Below, piece after piece: positions 7,267 through 15,047 of a stretch of 64,000 nt of DNA; within the stretch, counting starts at the first letter, position 1; each line of letters opens with the position of its first letter. This stretch comes from TMED23 sp964566055 (GTDB taxonomy: Bacteria > Pseudomonadota > Alphaproteobacteria > Rhodospirillales > UBA2165), in the NCBI GenBank assembly GCA_964566055.1, contig CAZMHI010000015.1, positions 12,468-76,467 on the forward strand, read 5' to 3'. The position numbers were made by a program, and so were the translations under genes. Under the pieces are notes generated by a model. That model was not told the DNA's origin. It was given only the letters and a program-made list of their open reading frames with translations, and did not search any database.

Positions 7267-10200
7267 TTGAATATTAAACTTAACAATTTGAGAAGCTTAT
7301 ATCTCAGCGCCAGTTACGTCTTAGCTGTGGGTGCGCTGGCGGTTTTAATGGCGCCTTCCGCTTTGGCTGACCGGGTTACCGCCCGAGCCAGCGAGCGCGA
7401 CGGTATTGCCCAGATGGTATTTACTTGGCCGGCACCGGTTCCCTTTGTCGCCCGCATTCAAAATCGCCAATTGATCATCCAATTTTCCCGTCCAGCGGAG
7501 GGCAATTTTGGCGCTCTGGCCAGACGATTAAGTAAATATGTCCGCGCACCGCGAAGTCAAAATGGTGGTAGAACATTAGTCTTTCCGCTCAGGGGCAATT
7601 TTGATCTAAATTATTATCCCCGTGGCCGCACCGTGGTGGTTGAGGTCGTTGACCCCAATCCGCCGGAACCAGCTAAGCCTCCTGAGCCAGCTAAACCGGC
7701 TCAACAAGCGGCAAAACCGCCGGCACCGCAAAAATCAATTGCTCCATCCGCGCCAACGCCAAGCAGCGCACCGCCGGCCAATGTATCGGAAAATGTCGGT
7801 GTTAGAACCGGCTCGCATCCGACTTATGGCCGTATCGTGTTTGATTGGAAAAAGCGTGTTAACTACCAAGTTACGAAGCAAGGGAATTTAGCCACTATAA
7901 CATTCCAGCGGCCAGCTAATGTGGTAACCCAGCCGCTCAACCGCAATCGCCTGGCTAATGTGCGAGGTGCAAATTCTCAAATTGGCGGCAATTCCACAAT
8001 CGTTCGGCTTTCTGTGCCTTCTACCTCAAGGCTCAAACACTTTCGCAGTGGCTCGAAAGTGGTTGTTGATGTTATCAATCCGACAGGTGCCAATGATGCG
8101 CCGCCGATTGCCCAGATTGCTCCCCCGGCAGCACCGGTAGAAGTCGCTGTTGCAACGCCGGCGAAACCACCCGCCGGTGAGTCTGCTGCGAAATCAACCG
8201 AGCCGAGTCCGGCCACACCTCAGCAAAAATCAGCCCAACCTGATGCGGCTAAAGACGGCAAGCCGGTGGCCTTGAAACCAGTAAATGCGCCAGCCCAGCC
8301 TGCTTCAGCTTCGCCAGCTGGTGCGCCGGCCCCATCCTCGTCCTCGGCGCCGTCCCAAACTGCCGCACCTGTTGACCCGAGCTCTGTCAATGCCGTATCC
8401 CTACGCTTGGATTGGCAGGCCCCGGTCGCTGCCGCTGTTTTTCAACGCGGTGGAAACTTATGGATGGTATTCGATAAACCGAAGCAAATTGATATCGCCA
8501 AGCTAAAGGCACAAGGCGGCAGAGCCTTGCGGTCTATCGTGCAAGTGCCGTCCAACAGGGCAACCATCCTCCGGCTGGTGACCGTGCTCGGTATCAATCC
8601 GAACATCAGACGCGATGGACTGGCTTGGATTTTTGACTTCAAGAAGCAGGATTTGCGGGCCGAGACGCCAATTGATGTGAAATCGCAGCCATCCTCACCA
8701 GCGGGGGCAAGGCTATTTGTATCAGTTGCTGAGTCCGGCGACGCTATCGCCCTACGGGATTCAGAAGTTGGCGACAATTTAGTCGTCGTGCCGGTTATTC
8801 CTTTGGCACATGGAATTGATCGCCGCTACAACTATCCACAGATGACCATACTGCCGTCAGCCCAGGGAATGGTAATCAAACCGAATATTGACGATTTGCG
8901 GGTGCGCTCAATCCAGCAAGGTGTCGAACTTACCGCCGCCAGCAAATTGGCGCTTACCCCTTTGACCACCAAAGTAGCAGCGAATGCTAAGTTAGGGTCG
9001 ATTCAATCACTATCGCGAATTTTTAAACCTGATACCTGGCGCAAAATGCGCCGCCAAGAGCCCGGGAAATTTTATGAACTGCGCCGGGAAATGTTCGATC
9101 ATTTAACGACGGTAAAAGGCGCCGCAAAAGACAAGGCTCGCATGAATTTAGCCTTGTTCTTGTTTGGCAATGGCTTTGGCTATGAGGCCCATGGTGTGCT
9201 TAAAGTCATTCAGGCCTCAAATCCCGATATCGAGACAAATCCGCAATATCGCCTGTTGCGTGGGGCAACCGATTTTTTGATGGGCCGGTATCCGGAAGCG
9301 CTGCAATCGCTGAAACATCCCAGTATGGATGATAATGATGAAGGTGAGTATTGGCGGGCTGCAGCCATGATAGCCAATGGTGAAGACGTCCTAGATGCAG
9401 CTCAGACGATGAATAGGAAGGGCAGCGTTTTCCGGCCGTACCCCCGTGCCATTAAAATGGAACTCGGCATGCTGACAACGGAAGCAGCGATTATCAGTGG
9501 AGATATTAAGGCAGGCATTAAATACCTTGAAGTATTGGCTGAGGAAGATCCAAAACCGAAGGAAATCGATCAGCTTGCGCTGCTTGAAGGCATGCTCAAG
9601 CAATTGTCAGGAGATTTTAAAGGCGCCATTACGGCCTGGGAAGAAGTCGAGAAAGGTGAGCATCGCCCGAGCATTGCCAATGCTGTCGTCTTGCGCTCGG
9701 ATTTACTACTCAGTACGAAAAAAATTAAAGAAAAAGGAGCAATTGAAGAGCTGGAAAAATTGCGCTTTGCCTGGCGTGGCGGAGAGTTTGAATTTGCGCT
9801 GCTCCGAAAACTGGGCCGCCTCTATTTGGATATTGGCGATTATCGAAACGGTCTGCGGACATTGCGTGCCGCGGCATCCTATTTCCGTGGTAATCCAAAT
9901 GCGGGTTCTGTAACGCAGGAAATGACCGGTGCTTTTACCGATCTGTATTTAAATGATGTTGCTGATGAAATGAAACCGGTTCAGGCTATCGCGCTGTTTG
10001 AAGAGTTCAAGGAACTGACCCCTTCGGGCGAAAAAGGTGATGAGATGATCCGTAAGCTGGCGGATCGATTGGCGGCAGTTGACTTGCTCAGCCGGGCGGC
10101 CAAATTGCTTGAGCAGCAGGTCGAATTTCGCTTGAAAGGCGTTGAGAAAGCGCGTGTGGGCAGCCAACTGTCAGCCGTCTATTCGCTCAATCGAGAACCT

Positions 10201-10740
10201 AAAAAGGCCTTGGAAGCACTGCAAAAATCAAACGAATCAGGTATATCGCCGGAATTGGCAGGACAACGCCGCCTGCTCAATGCGCGCGCTCTAATCGATA
10301 TGAAGCGGGAAAATGAAGCTTTGGTGTTATTGGAAGATGACGAGAGCAGGGGCGCCGACCTGCTTCGTACAGAGATTTATTGGCAAGGTAAGAAATGGCC
10401 TCAAGCTGCGCGCGTACTCCAAAAACTTGTAGTTTCAACCGGCGCGGTGTCGGGCCGCAAGCTTGATGACAGGCAGGCCCAATTTGTCCTGAATTTAGCC
10501 GTTGCCATGGCGCTTGGTGGCAATGATCGCGGCATAATCAGACTCAATAATGATTTTTTGAAAGACATGGATAATACGCCGTTTAAAGATGCCTTCCGCC
10601 TCATTGCCAGCCCAGACAGTGTCGGCCTGCTGGACTACCGGACAGTTGCCGGTAAAGTTAAAACCGTCAGCAGTTTTAAAACCTTTATGGCGTCGTATAA
10701 AGAAAGATTAAAAGCGGGCAAGCTTAGCCAATTGAATTAA
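7267..10740 (+). CDS. Large secreted TPR protein with three AMIN-like beta-domains, flagellar locus
   Basis: The 1157 residues begin with a Sec signal peptide (hydrophobic 12-30, cleavage after SALA about 34). Three related beta-rich domains follow at about 42-131, 181-272 and 373-460, separated by Pro/Ala-rich linkers. Each runs from a FDW or TWP core to a VVVDV-type end. After a less clear stretch (480-600), the remainder (about 620-1157) is helical and repeat-rich, with TPR-like units such as ALFLFGNGFGYEAHGVL and LGRLYLDIGDYRNGLRTLRAA. The start is TTG at 7267. It lies 15 bases after the MotB-like gene, and its stop abuts the stop of the convergent fliP. A periplasmic scaffold for the motor or stator is my inference. 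Confidence 0.75.
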   Translation: MNIKLNNLRSLYLSASYVLAVGALAVLMAPSALADRVTARASERDGIAQMVFTWPAPVPFVARIQNRQLIIQFSRPAEGNFGALARRLSKYVRAPRSQNGGRTLVFPLRGNFDLNYYPRGRTVVVEVVDPNPPEPAKPPEPAKPAQQAAKPPAPQKSIAPSAPTPSSAPPANVSENVGVRTGSHPTYGRIVFDWKKRVNYQVTKQGNLATITFQRPANVVTQPLNRNRLANVRGANSQIGGNSTIVRLSVPSTSRLKHFRSGSKVVVDVINPTGANDAPPIAQIAPPAAPVEVAVATPAKPPAGESAAKSTEPSPATPQQKSAQPDAAKDGKPVALKPVNAPAQPASASPAGAPAPSSSSAPSQTAAPVDPSSVNAVSLRLDWQAPVAAAVFQRGGNLWMVFDKPKQIDIAKLKAQGGRALRSIVQVPSNRATILRLVTVLGINPNIRRDGLAWIFDFKKQDLRAETPIDVKSQPSSPAGARLFVSVAESGDAIALRDSEVGDNLVVVPVIPLAHGIDRRYNYPQMTILPSAQGMVIKPNIDDLRVRSIQQGVELTAASKLALTPLTTKVAANAKLGSIQSLSRIFKPDTWRKMRRQEPGKFYELRREMFDHLTTVKGAAKDKARMNLALFLFGNGFGYEAHGVLKVIQASNPDIETNPQYRLLRGATDFLMGRYPEALQSLKHPSMDDNDEGEYWRAAAMIANGEDVLDAAQTMNRKGSVFRPYPRAIKMELGMLTTEAAIISGDIKAGIKYLEVLAEEDPKPKEIDQLALLEGMLKQLSGDFKGAITAWEEVEKGEHRPSIANAVVLRSDLLLSTKKIKEKGAIEELEKLRFAWRGGEFEFALLRKLGRLYLDIGDYRNGLRTLRAAASYFRGNPNAGSVTQEMTGAFTDLYLNDVADEMKPVQAIALFEEFKELTPSGEKGDEMIRKLADRLAAVDLLSRAAKLLEQQVEFRLKGVEKARVGSQLSAVYSLNREPKKALEALQKSNESGISPELAGQRRLLNARALIDMKRENEALVLLEDDESRGADLLRTEIYWQGKKWPQAARVLQKLVVSTGAVSGRKLDDRQAQFVLNLAVAMALGGNDRGIIRLNNDFLKDMDNTPFKDAFRLIASPDSVGLLDYRTVAGKVKTVSSFKTFMASYKERLKAGKLSQLN

Positions 10741-11502
10741 TCATGGCCCGCCGATCGTACCGAAGCTCTGGACCAGGCTACCAACGATCAAGAACCAGCC
10801 ATCAACCAGCACAAAGAAAATAATCTTAAACGGCAAAGCAATAATAATTGGCGGCAGCATCATCATACCCATCGACATAAGCACTGAAGCAACGACCATG
10901 TCGATGATCAGAAATGGTATGAAAACGAGAAAGCCGATCTCAAAGGCTCGTCGCAGTTCGCTTATGATAAAGGCCGGAATCAATACTTTAATCGGTATTT
11001 CCTCTGCTGAAGCGATTGGCGGAACTTTTGCTATATCCATAAACAGTTTCAAATCCTGTTCGCGGACGAATTTCTGCATGAATATTTGCAGTGGTTTTAG
11101 GCTGCGGTCGAAGGCTTCTTTTTCCTCAATTTCGCCATCAACAAAGGGGCGAATACCCTGATCCCAGGCGGCCTCGAAGGTTGGCTGCATAATAAAAAAG
11201 GTCAGAAACAGAGCCAATGCCATCAGCACCTGATTGGGGGGCGTTTGCTGTGCACCCATGGCTGTTCTGAGAAAGGAAAGAACAATGACAATGCGAATAA
11301 ATGAAGTCGTCATAACCAAAATTGACGGTGCCAACGCCATCACGGTGATCAGCAAAAAAAGCTGGATTATGCGTTCAGTTGCGGTCGGACCACCTTGACC
11401 AAGATCGAGAGAGAAAGTTTGAGCCAGCGCCGGATCGGCGAGTAACAAACCGCCAGCAATGGCAATGATTAAACGCAGACTGAAGGCGGCGCGTTGGTTC
11501 AT
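10741..11502 (-). CDS. fliP: Flagellar type III export gate protein FliP
   Basis: FliP is a core membrane subunit of the flagellar export gate, assembling with FliQ and FliR (both encoded at 35 kb). The 253 residues carry an N-terminal signal peptide (ending LADPALAQ) and hydrophobic helices with the family motifs TSFIRIVIVLSFLR and AMGAQQTPPNQVL. FFIMQPTF and the C-terminal SMGMMMLPP complete the pattern. The gene is the last of a leftward group fhlB-(103 aa)-fliO-fliP and overlaps fliO by four bases. Its stop is directly adjacent to the stop of the convergent TPR gene. Confidence 0.96.
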   Translation of the reverse strand: MNQRAAFSLRLIIAIAGGLLLADPALAQTFSLDLGQGGPTATERIIQLFLLITVMALAPSILVMTTSFIRIVIVLSFLRTAMGAQQTPPNQVLMALALFLTFFIMQPTFEAAWDQGIRPFVDGEIEEKEAFDRSLKPLQIFMQKFVREQDLKLFMDIAKVPPIASAEEIPIKVLIPAFIISELRRAFEIGFLVFIPFLIIDMVVASVLMSMGMMMLPPIIIALPFKIIFFVLVDGWFLIVGSLVQSFGTIGGP

Positions 11503-11873
11503 TTTTTAACACCTAAGCCGTGGCGGATGCCATCGATCAGATTGACGGTCTCAATAGAGGCGGCGTCTTTACTGTCTGCTATTACTTTATCGCGCTCCGG
11601 ATCTACGTTGATATCACCTTCAATAACCATTTCTGTGGCGCCACCCAGCAGGAGGAGGTGCTCTTTATCATCACGACGCACAAGCACGACCCGCCGCTTG
11701 GCATCGAGCGCCATCGATTCAATAATGGAGAGACGATTCCCTTTGTTGCGCCGCATCGGACCGCGATTACCCATGCCGAACTTTTTGGCCAATAGGGCAA
11801 AGCCGCCGATCAACCCCAAAACAAATATTAGGGCAAAAACAAATTTCATATAGCTGACGGAATCGATTTCCAT
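11499..11873 (-). CDS. fliO: Flagellar biosynthesis protein FliO
   Basis: This 124-residue protein has one N-terminal membrane helix (about 8-28, VFALIFVLGLIGGFALLAKK). A short cytoplasmic beta domain follows with the FliO pattern RLSIIESMALDAKRRVVLVRRDDKEHLLLL. FliO helps FliP assemble into the export gate. Its stop overlaps the fliP start by four bases, which indicates translational coupling. FliO diverges rapidly, so the small size and the adjacent fliP are the strongest evidence together with the DAKR-VLVRRD motif. Confidence 0.92.
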   Translation of the reverse strand: MEIDSVSYMKFVFALIFVLGLIGGFALLAKKFGMGNRGPMRRNKGNRLSIIESMALDAKRRVVLVRRDDKEHLLLLGGATEMVIEGDINVDPERDKVIADSKDAASIETVNLIDGIRHGLGVKK

Positions 11874-11891
11874 AATGGCGTTTTTTTTTGG

Positions 11892-12203
11892 TTAGCTTTG
11901 ATAGGCGGCAGCAGCCGAATTTGGCGTCACGGTATCTTCGGCTATTAATTTTTCATGTTGCTGAGTTAAATCCGCCTCAAGGTTGTCGAGTTCACCCATT
12001 AAATGAGCAAGCGAGCCTGCTAATTTGCCGACATCAACATTGAGACTCGTTTCCGGATTTTCTGATACGGTATCAAACAGCTGGGTCATTTTTTGTTCGA
12101 CTTCCGATATATCAATAAAACGGCCATCGGCGATGAGGCTGCGCGAACCTTCAATTAGGCCCTGGAGGTCATCCGCTTGTTGTTGAATAGACATAGCTGT
12201 CAT
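11892..12203 (-). CDS. Small helical protein between fhlB and fliO, unknown
   Basis: The 103 residues are acidic and predicted helical throughout, with no membrane segment or signal. Its first codons overlap the end of the upstream fhlB-like gene by four bases. It sits 18 bases before fliO, so it belongs to the export-gate operon. I do not recognise a named family. The size and helical, acidic composition resemble flagellar export chaperones such as FlgN or FliT, but no diagnostic motif is visible. A chaperone role is only a guess from context. Confidence 0.6.
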   Translation of the reverse strand: MTAMSIQQQADDLQGLIEGSRSLIADGRFIDISEVEQKMTQLFDTVSENPETSLNVDVGKLAGSLAHLMGELDNLEADLTQQHEKLIAEDTVTPNSAAAAYQS

Positions 12204-12610
12204 TGGTCATTCTCCTTTAGTTCGTCAATTGGTATTTGCCCGGCGTTTGCCCGGTAGACATAGGCCAGAATTTCCGCCACTGCCGCAAAGGCCTCGATGG
12301 GGATTTCACTATCAATATCGATGGCGGAAAGGACCTCGACCAAATCGGCATCTTCGCGGACTCTGATGCCATTGGCCCAGGCGATTTGGAGGATTTGTTC
12401 GGCGAAAGTTCCCTGACCGGAAGCAACGACACGTGGCATCGTGCCGCTTTGGCTCGAATCTTTGATCGCCACGGCTTTTTGTTCAGCATTTGGTATGCTG
12501 ACCGGTTCAGTTTCCTGCTCAGGTTCAGACCCTTCGACGATATCGACATTCTTGCCGATTTTATTGTTTTTATCGTCAGTTTTGGGAGGGTCGTTTTTGG
12601 ACTCCGCCAC
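12200..12610 (-). CDS. FlhB C-terminal-domain-like protein (FhlB family)
   Basis: The 136-residue product has a polar, acidic N-terminal half. Its C-terminal half (about 65-130) closely resembles the cytoplasmic domain of FlhB/YscU, including FAEQILQIAWANGIRVREDADL and EAFAAVAEILAYVYRAN. It has no membrane helices and no NPTH autocleavage motif. Free-standing FlhB-C homologues are known in other bacteria and can partly substitute for the FlhB C-terminus. The start is GTG at 12610. A full-length flhB with NPTH is present at 36067-37212, so this is an extra, non-cleaving copy of the export-switch fold. Confidence 0.82.
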   Translation of the reverse strand: MAESKNDPPKTDDKNNKIGKNVDIVEGSEPEQETEPVSIPNAEQKAVAIKDSSQSGTMPRVVASGQGTFAEQILQIAWANGIRVREDADLVEVLSAIDIDSEIPIEAFAAVAEILAYVYRANAGQIPIDELKENDQ

Positions 12611-12708
12611 TTAATTTTCACCACCGAATATTTATATATTTTTCAGTAGCTGCAGTGTGCCGGAACAAGCTTAAAAAGCTGTTAAGAGGTCGCCTTAAAT
12701 AGGGTGCC

Positions 12709-12849
12709 TTAGCTGCCCATTCTCAAGCGATAGAAGTAAGCTGCCGTAAAGCTGCACAGTACGATCAGACCAGATGTTGACCATGCCAGGACATCGAAAG
12801 TCGAGCTTAAAATCATTACCAAGACAAAAACGGTGAGAAGTATTTTCAT
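12709..12849 (-). CDS. Putative 46-residue membrane mini-protein
   Basis: This short frame starts with ATG at 12849, ten bases after AGGAAGG, and encodes 46 residues with two hydrophobic stretches (about 2-21 and 24-40). They read KILLTVFVLVMILSSTF and SGLIVLCSFTAAYFY, and the protein ends RLRMGS. No family is recognised. It lies between fhlB and the DUF2189-type gene, on the same strand as both, and a strong hairpin sits just upstream. Ribosome site, composition and spacing support a real gene, but length alone cannot prove it. Confidence 0.5.
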   Translation of the reverse strand: MKILLTVFVLVMILSSTFDVLAWSTSGLIVLCSFTAAYFYRLRMGS

Positions 12850-12887
12850 TTTGATTGAGCCTTCCTGTACTTAAATTACCGGAATAC

Positions 12888-12911
12888 CTGGCGCTTTCAT
12901 TAAAGCGCCAG
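12888..12911 (-). terminator. Perfect hairpin downstream of the DUF2189-type gene
   Basis: CTGGCGCTTT-CATT-AAAGCGCCAG forms a perfect ten-pair stem with a four-base loop. It lies 27 bases beyond the end of the leftward gene at 12938 and before the mini-protein start. No long T-run follows on either strand, so termination may be weak or the element may be a processing signal. Confidence 0.6.
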
Positions 12912-12937
12912 ATTATCCCGCTAACAGATTAGTCTGA

Positions 12938-13735
12938 TTAACAATCCACGATTTTGCGATACAGATGCCAGGTCGAGTGACCCAGTACCGGCAGGACAAT
13001 GCAGAGGCCAACGAATGCCGGTAATGATCCAACCAGCAGCGAAGAAGCGACAATCACACCCCAAACAGCCATGATCACCGGATTAGCAGCAACTGCTCTG
13101 ATAGAAGTTTTAATCGCCGTTAAGACACTGACGTCAAGATCCAGCAGCATTGGGAATGAGACCACGCTAAAACTTAAAACCACAATGGCGAACAGGAATC
13201 CCACCGAGCAGCCGGCAATCATCATATCAATACCTTGTTGTGTGGTCAGAATTTGAGTGGCGAATCCGATATAAGATTCCGGAACCGTATCACCGAAATT
13301 GTGCTGATAGATTAATTGTGCAGCATAAAGCCAGGCAAAATAAATCACCATCAAAATAATGCCAAGCAGTGCAATGGCGCTTATCGAATGAGATTTAAAG
13401 ACCAAAAAGGCATTCGTTCTGGAGGTAAAGCGGCCAAATTCCCGGCGCCGGCTCAGTTCATACATACCAGTTGCGGCTAGCGGACCTAAAATGGTGTAGC
13501 CGGCTAGTAATGGAAATATGAACGGCAGCAAATCAAGTTCGCCATAGATGCCGGCAATTCCGAAGGTAACGATCGGATAAATAATCGCCAAAAAGAAAAA
13601 ATGTGTCGGCATAGCATTAAAATCCGAGAGGCCTTTGGAAATAGCATCCACAAGATCCGTCAAGGATATCTGGCGGATTTCAGGATGATCAGTTCGTGTT
13701 TCTCTTGCTGTGATGGGAATATTGGCAGTTGTCAT
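12938..13735 (-). CDS. DUF2189-like multi-pass membrane protein
   Basis: The 265 residues begin with a polar segment (about 1-40) containing LTDLVDAISKGLSDFNAMPT, typical of the DUF2189 family of inner-membrane proteins. About five to six hydrophobic helices follow, with TILGPLAATGMYELSRRRE between the second and third, a well conserved family element. Function is unknown; in several proteobacteria such genes lie near cytochrome oxidase genes, and here the oxidase operon starts about 430 bases away, divergently. An AGGAGTAAATG ribosome site supports the start. Confidence 0.82.
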   Translation of the reverse strand: MTTANIPITARETRTDHPEIRQISLTDLVDAISKGLSDFNAMPTHFFFLAIIYPIVTFGIAGIYGELDLLPFIFPLLAGYTILGPLAATGMYELSRRREFGRFTSRTNAFLVFKSHSISAIALLGIILMVIYFAWLYAAQLIYQHNFGDTVPESYIGFATQILTTQQGIDMMIAGCSVGFLFAIVVLSFSVVSFPMLLDLDVSVLTAIKTSIRAVAANPVIMAVWGVIVASSLLVGSLPAFVGLCIVLPVLGHSTWHLYRKIVDC

Positions 13736-14162
13736 TGCATTTACTCCTGAACATTAGTTCCAGGACCGCAATCACATTTTAGGCATCCATAGTTCTGTTA
13801 GTCTGGGGCGCTAATTTACGAAAATTGCAGTCCATAACATAACTCAACTAAGTGTCACTATACGCGAGATAAATAATTGTTGCAATTGACTCTTAGATTC
13901 ATGGTAGGATAGTTTCAATTCAAGCAAGCAATTCGAACGTTTGCTTATTGGGGAATAGGGGTCGGCAGATCGGGAATAATTCTTAGAGAAACTGACAACG
14001 GGCGATTATAAAAATTTCAAAATTGCACGTTTTTTCGAAAATCGATAAGTCGCAACATCAGAGTAAAAAAAGGCAGAGTAAAAAAACAGAATAGTAAATA
14101 CAGTAAAATAGTCAGTTTCTTTTGTTCGATCTCCAGTCATTTAGGTGAAGGATGAATTCAGT
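13736..14162. promoter_or_regulatory. Divergent control region upstream of the cytochrome oxidase operon
   Basis: No gene is seen in this AT-rich stretch of about 430 bases. A possible sigma-70 promoter is TTGACT (13886-13891) with GATAGT 16 bases further (13908-13913). AAGCAA and TTGCTT lie in inverted orientation around 13920-13950. A 13-base direct repeat lies at 14059-14086. I found no FNR/FixK-type TTGAT-N4-ATCAA box. These assignments are tentative. Confidence 0.4.
14059..14086 (+). repeat. 13-base direct repeat, 15-base period, before the oxidase operon
   Basis: CAGAGTAAAAAAA occurs at 14059-14071 and again at 14074-14086. The identical copies sit 15 bases apart in the leader region of the oxidase genes. 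Such repeats can be regulator sites or slipped-strand products; nothing further is visible. Confidence 0.6.
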
Positions 14163-15047
14163 ATGGTTCTGGCAATAGTACTTGTTTTATTAGCAGTAGG
14201 CTCAGTCATTTTTCATTTCTGGAGTCCGTGGTGGTTTACGCCGCTCGCTTCTAACTGGGGCTCGATGGATGACGCCATCAACATTACCTTTGCGATCACC
14301 GGTGTCGCCTATGTCGCCATTATTTTGTTTATGGCATATTGCATTTATAAATACCGCCACCGCGAAGATCGCCGGGCGGATTACGAACCGGAAAACAGCA
14401 AGCTTGAATGGTGGCTCACCTGGGTAACGGCGGCTGGTGTTGTCGGCTTGTTAACCCCAGGTTTGATTGCCTGGAACGATTTTGTCACCGTACCGGAAGA
14501 TGCTACCGAGTTTGAAGTTGTTGGCAGTCAATGGGAATGGAAATACCGTTTGCCCGGTAAAGACGGTAAGCTCGGTACCTCAAGTATTAAACTGATTAAT
14601 GACGACAATCCGTTCGGTCTCAATCCGAAAGATCCCCATAGTAAAGATGACATCTTGATCGAAGGGGAAGATTTGCATCTGCCGCTTAACATACCGATCA
14701 AAATGCTGTTGCGATCGACCGACGTTTTACACGATTTTTATGTGCCTCAGTTCCGCGCCAAAATGGATTTGGTGCCGGGTATGGTGACGTTTTTCTGGAT
14801 GACGACAACAAAAACCGGAACTTTTGACATCCTTTGTGCAGAGCTGTGTGGTGTCGGTCATCATGCCATGCGTGGTTCCGTGGTTGTCGATGACAAAGCT
14901 GCCTACCAGAAGTGGCTGAGTGGTCAACAAACTTTCGCGGCACTATATCCAAAGGCGGCAGCCGGTGCGAATCAAACAGCTGAAAATGATAGCAAAACCA
15001 AGGTTGTTCATACCGCCAGCAAACAAAATAACGAAGAGGGCAAATAA
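14163..15047 (+). CDS. coxM: Cytochrome c oxidase subunit II (CoxM-type)
   Basis: Subunit II carries the CuA centre that accepts electrons from cytochrome c. Here it is formed by the His of STDVLHDFYVP and by CAELCGVGHHAM (C-x3-C-x3-H-x2-M). Two membrane helices lie near the N-terminus (first about 1-22, second about 37-60), followed by the periplasmic cupredoxin domain with SQWEWKYR. I prefer ATG at 14163 because GAAGGA lies ten bases upstream; a GTG at 14145 is in frame but has no ribosome site. It heads an operon arranged like the rhizobial coxMNOP alternative oxidase, and the next gene begins on the base after its stop. Confidence 0.9.
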   Translation: MVLAIVLVLLAVGSVIFHFWSPWWFTPLASNWGSMDDAINITFAITGVAYVAIILFMAYCIYKYRHREDRRADYEPENSKLEWWLTWVTAAGVVGLLTPGLIAWNDFVTVPEDATEFEVVGSQWEWKYRLPGKDGKLGTSSIKLINDDNPFGLNPKDPHSKDDILIEGEDLHLPLNIPIKMLLRSTDVLHDFYVPQFRAKMDLVPGMVTFFWMTTTKTGTFDILCAELCGVGHHAMRGSVVVDDKAAYQKWLSGQQTFAALYPKAAAGANQTAENDSKTKVVHTASKQNNEEGK

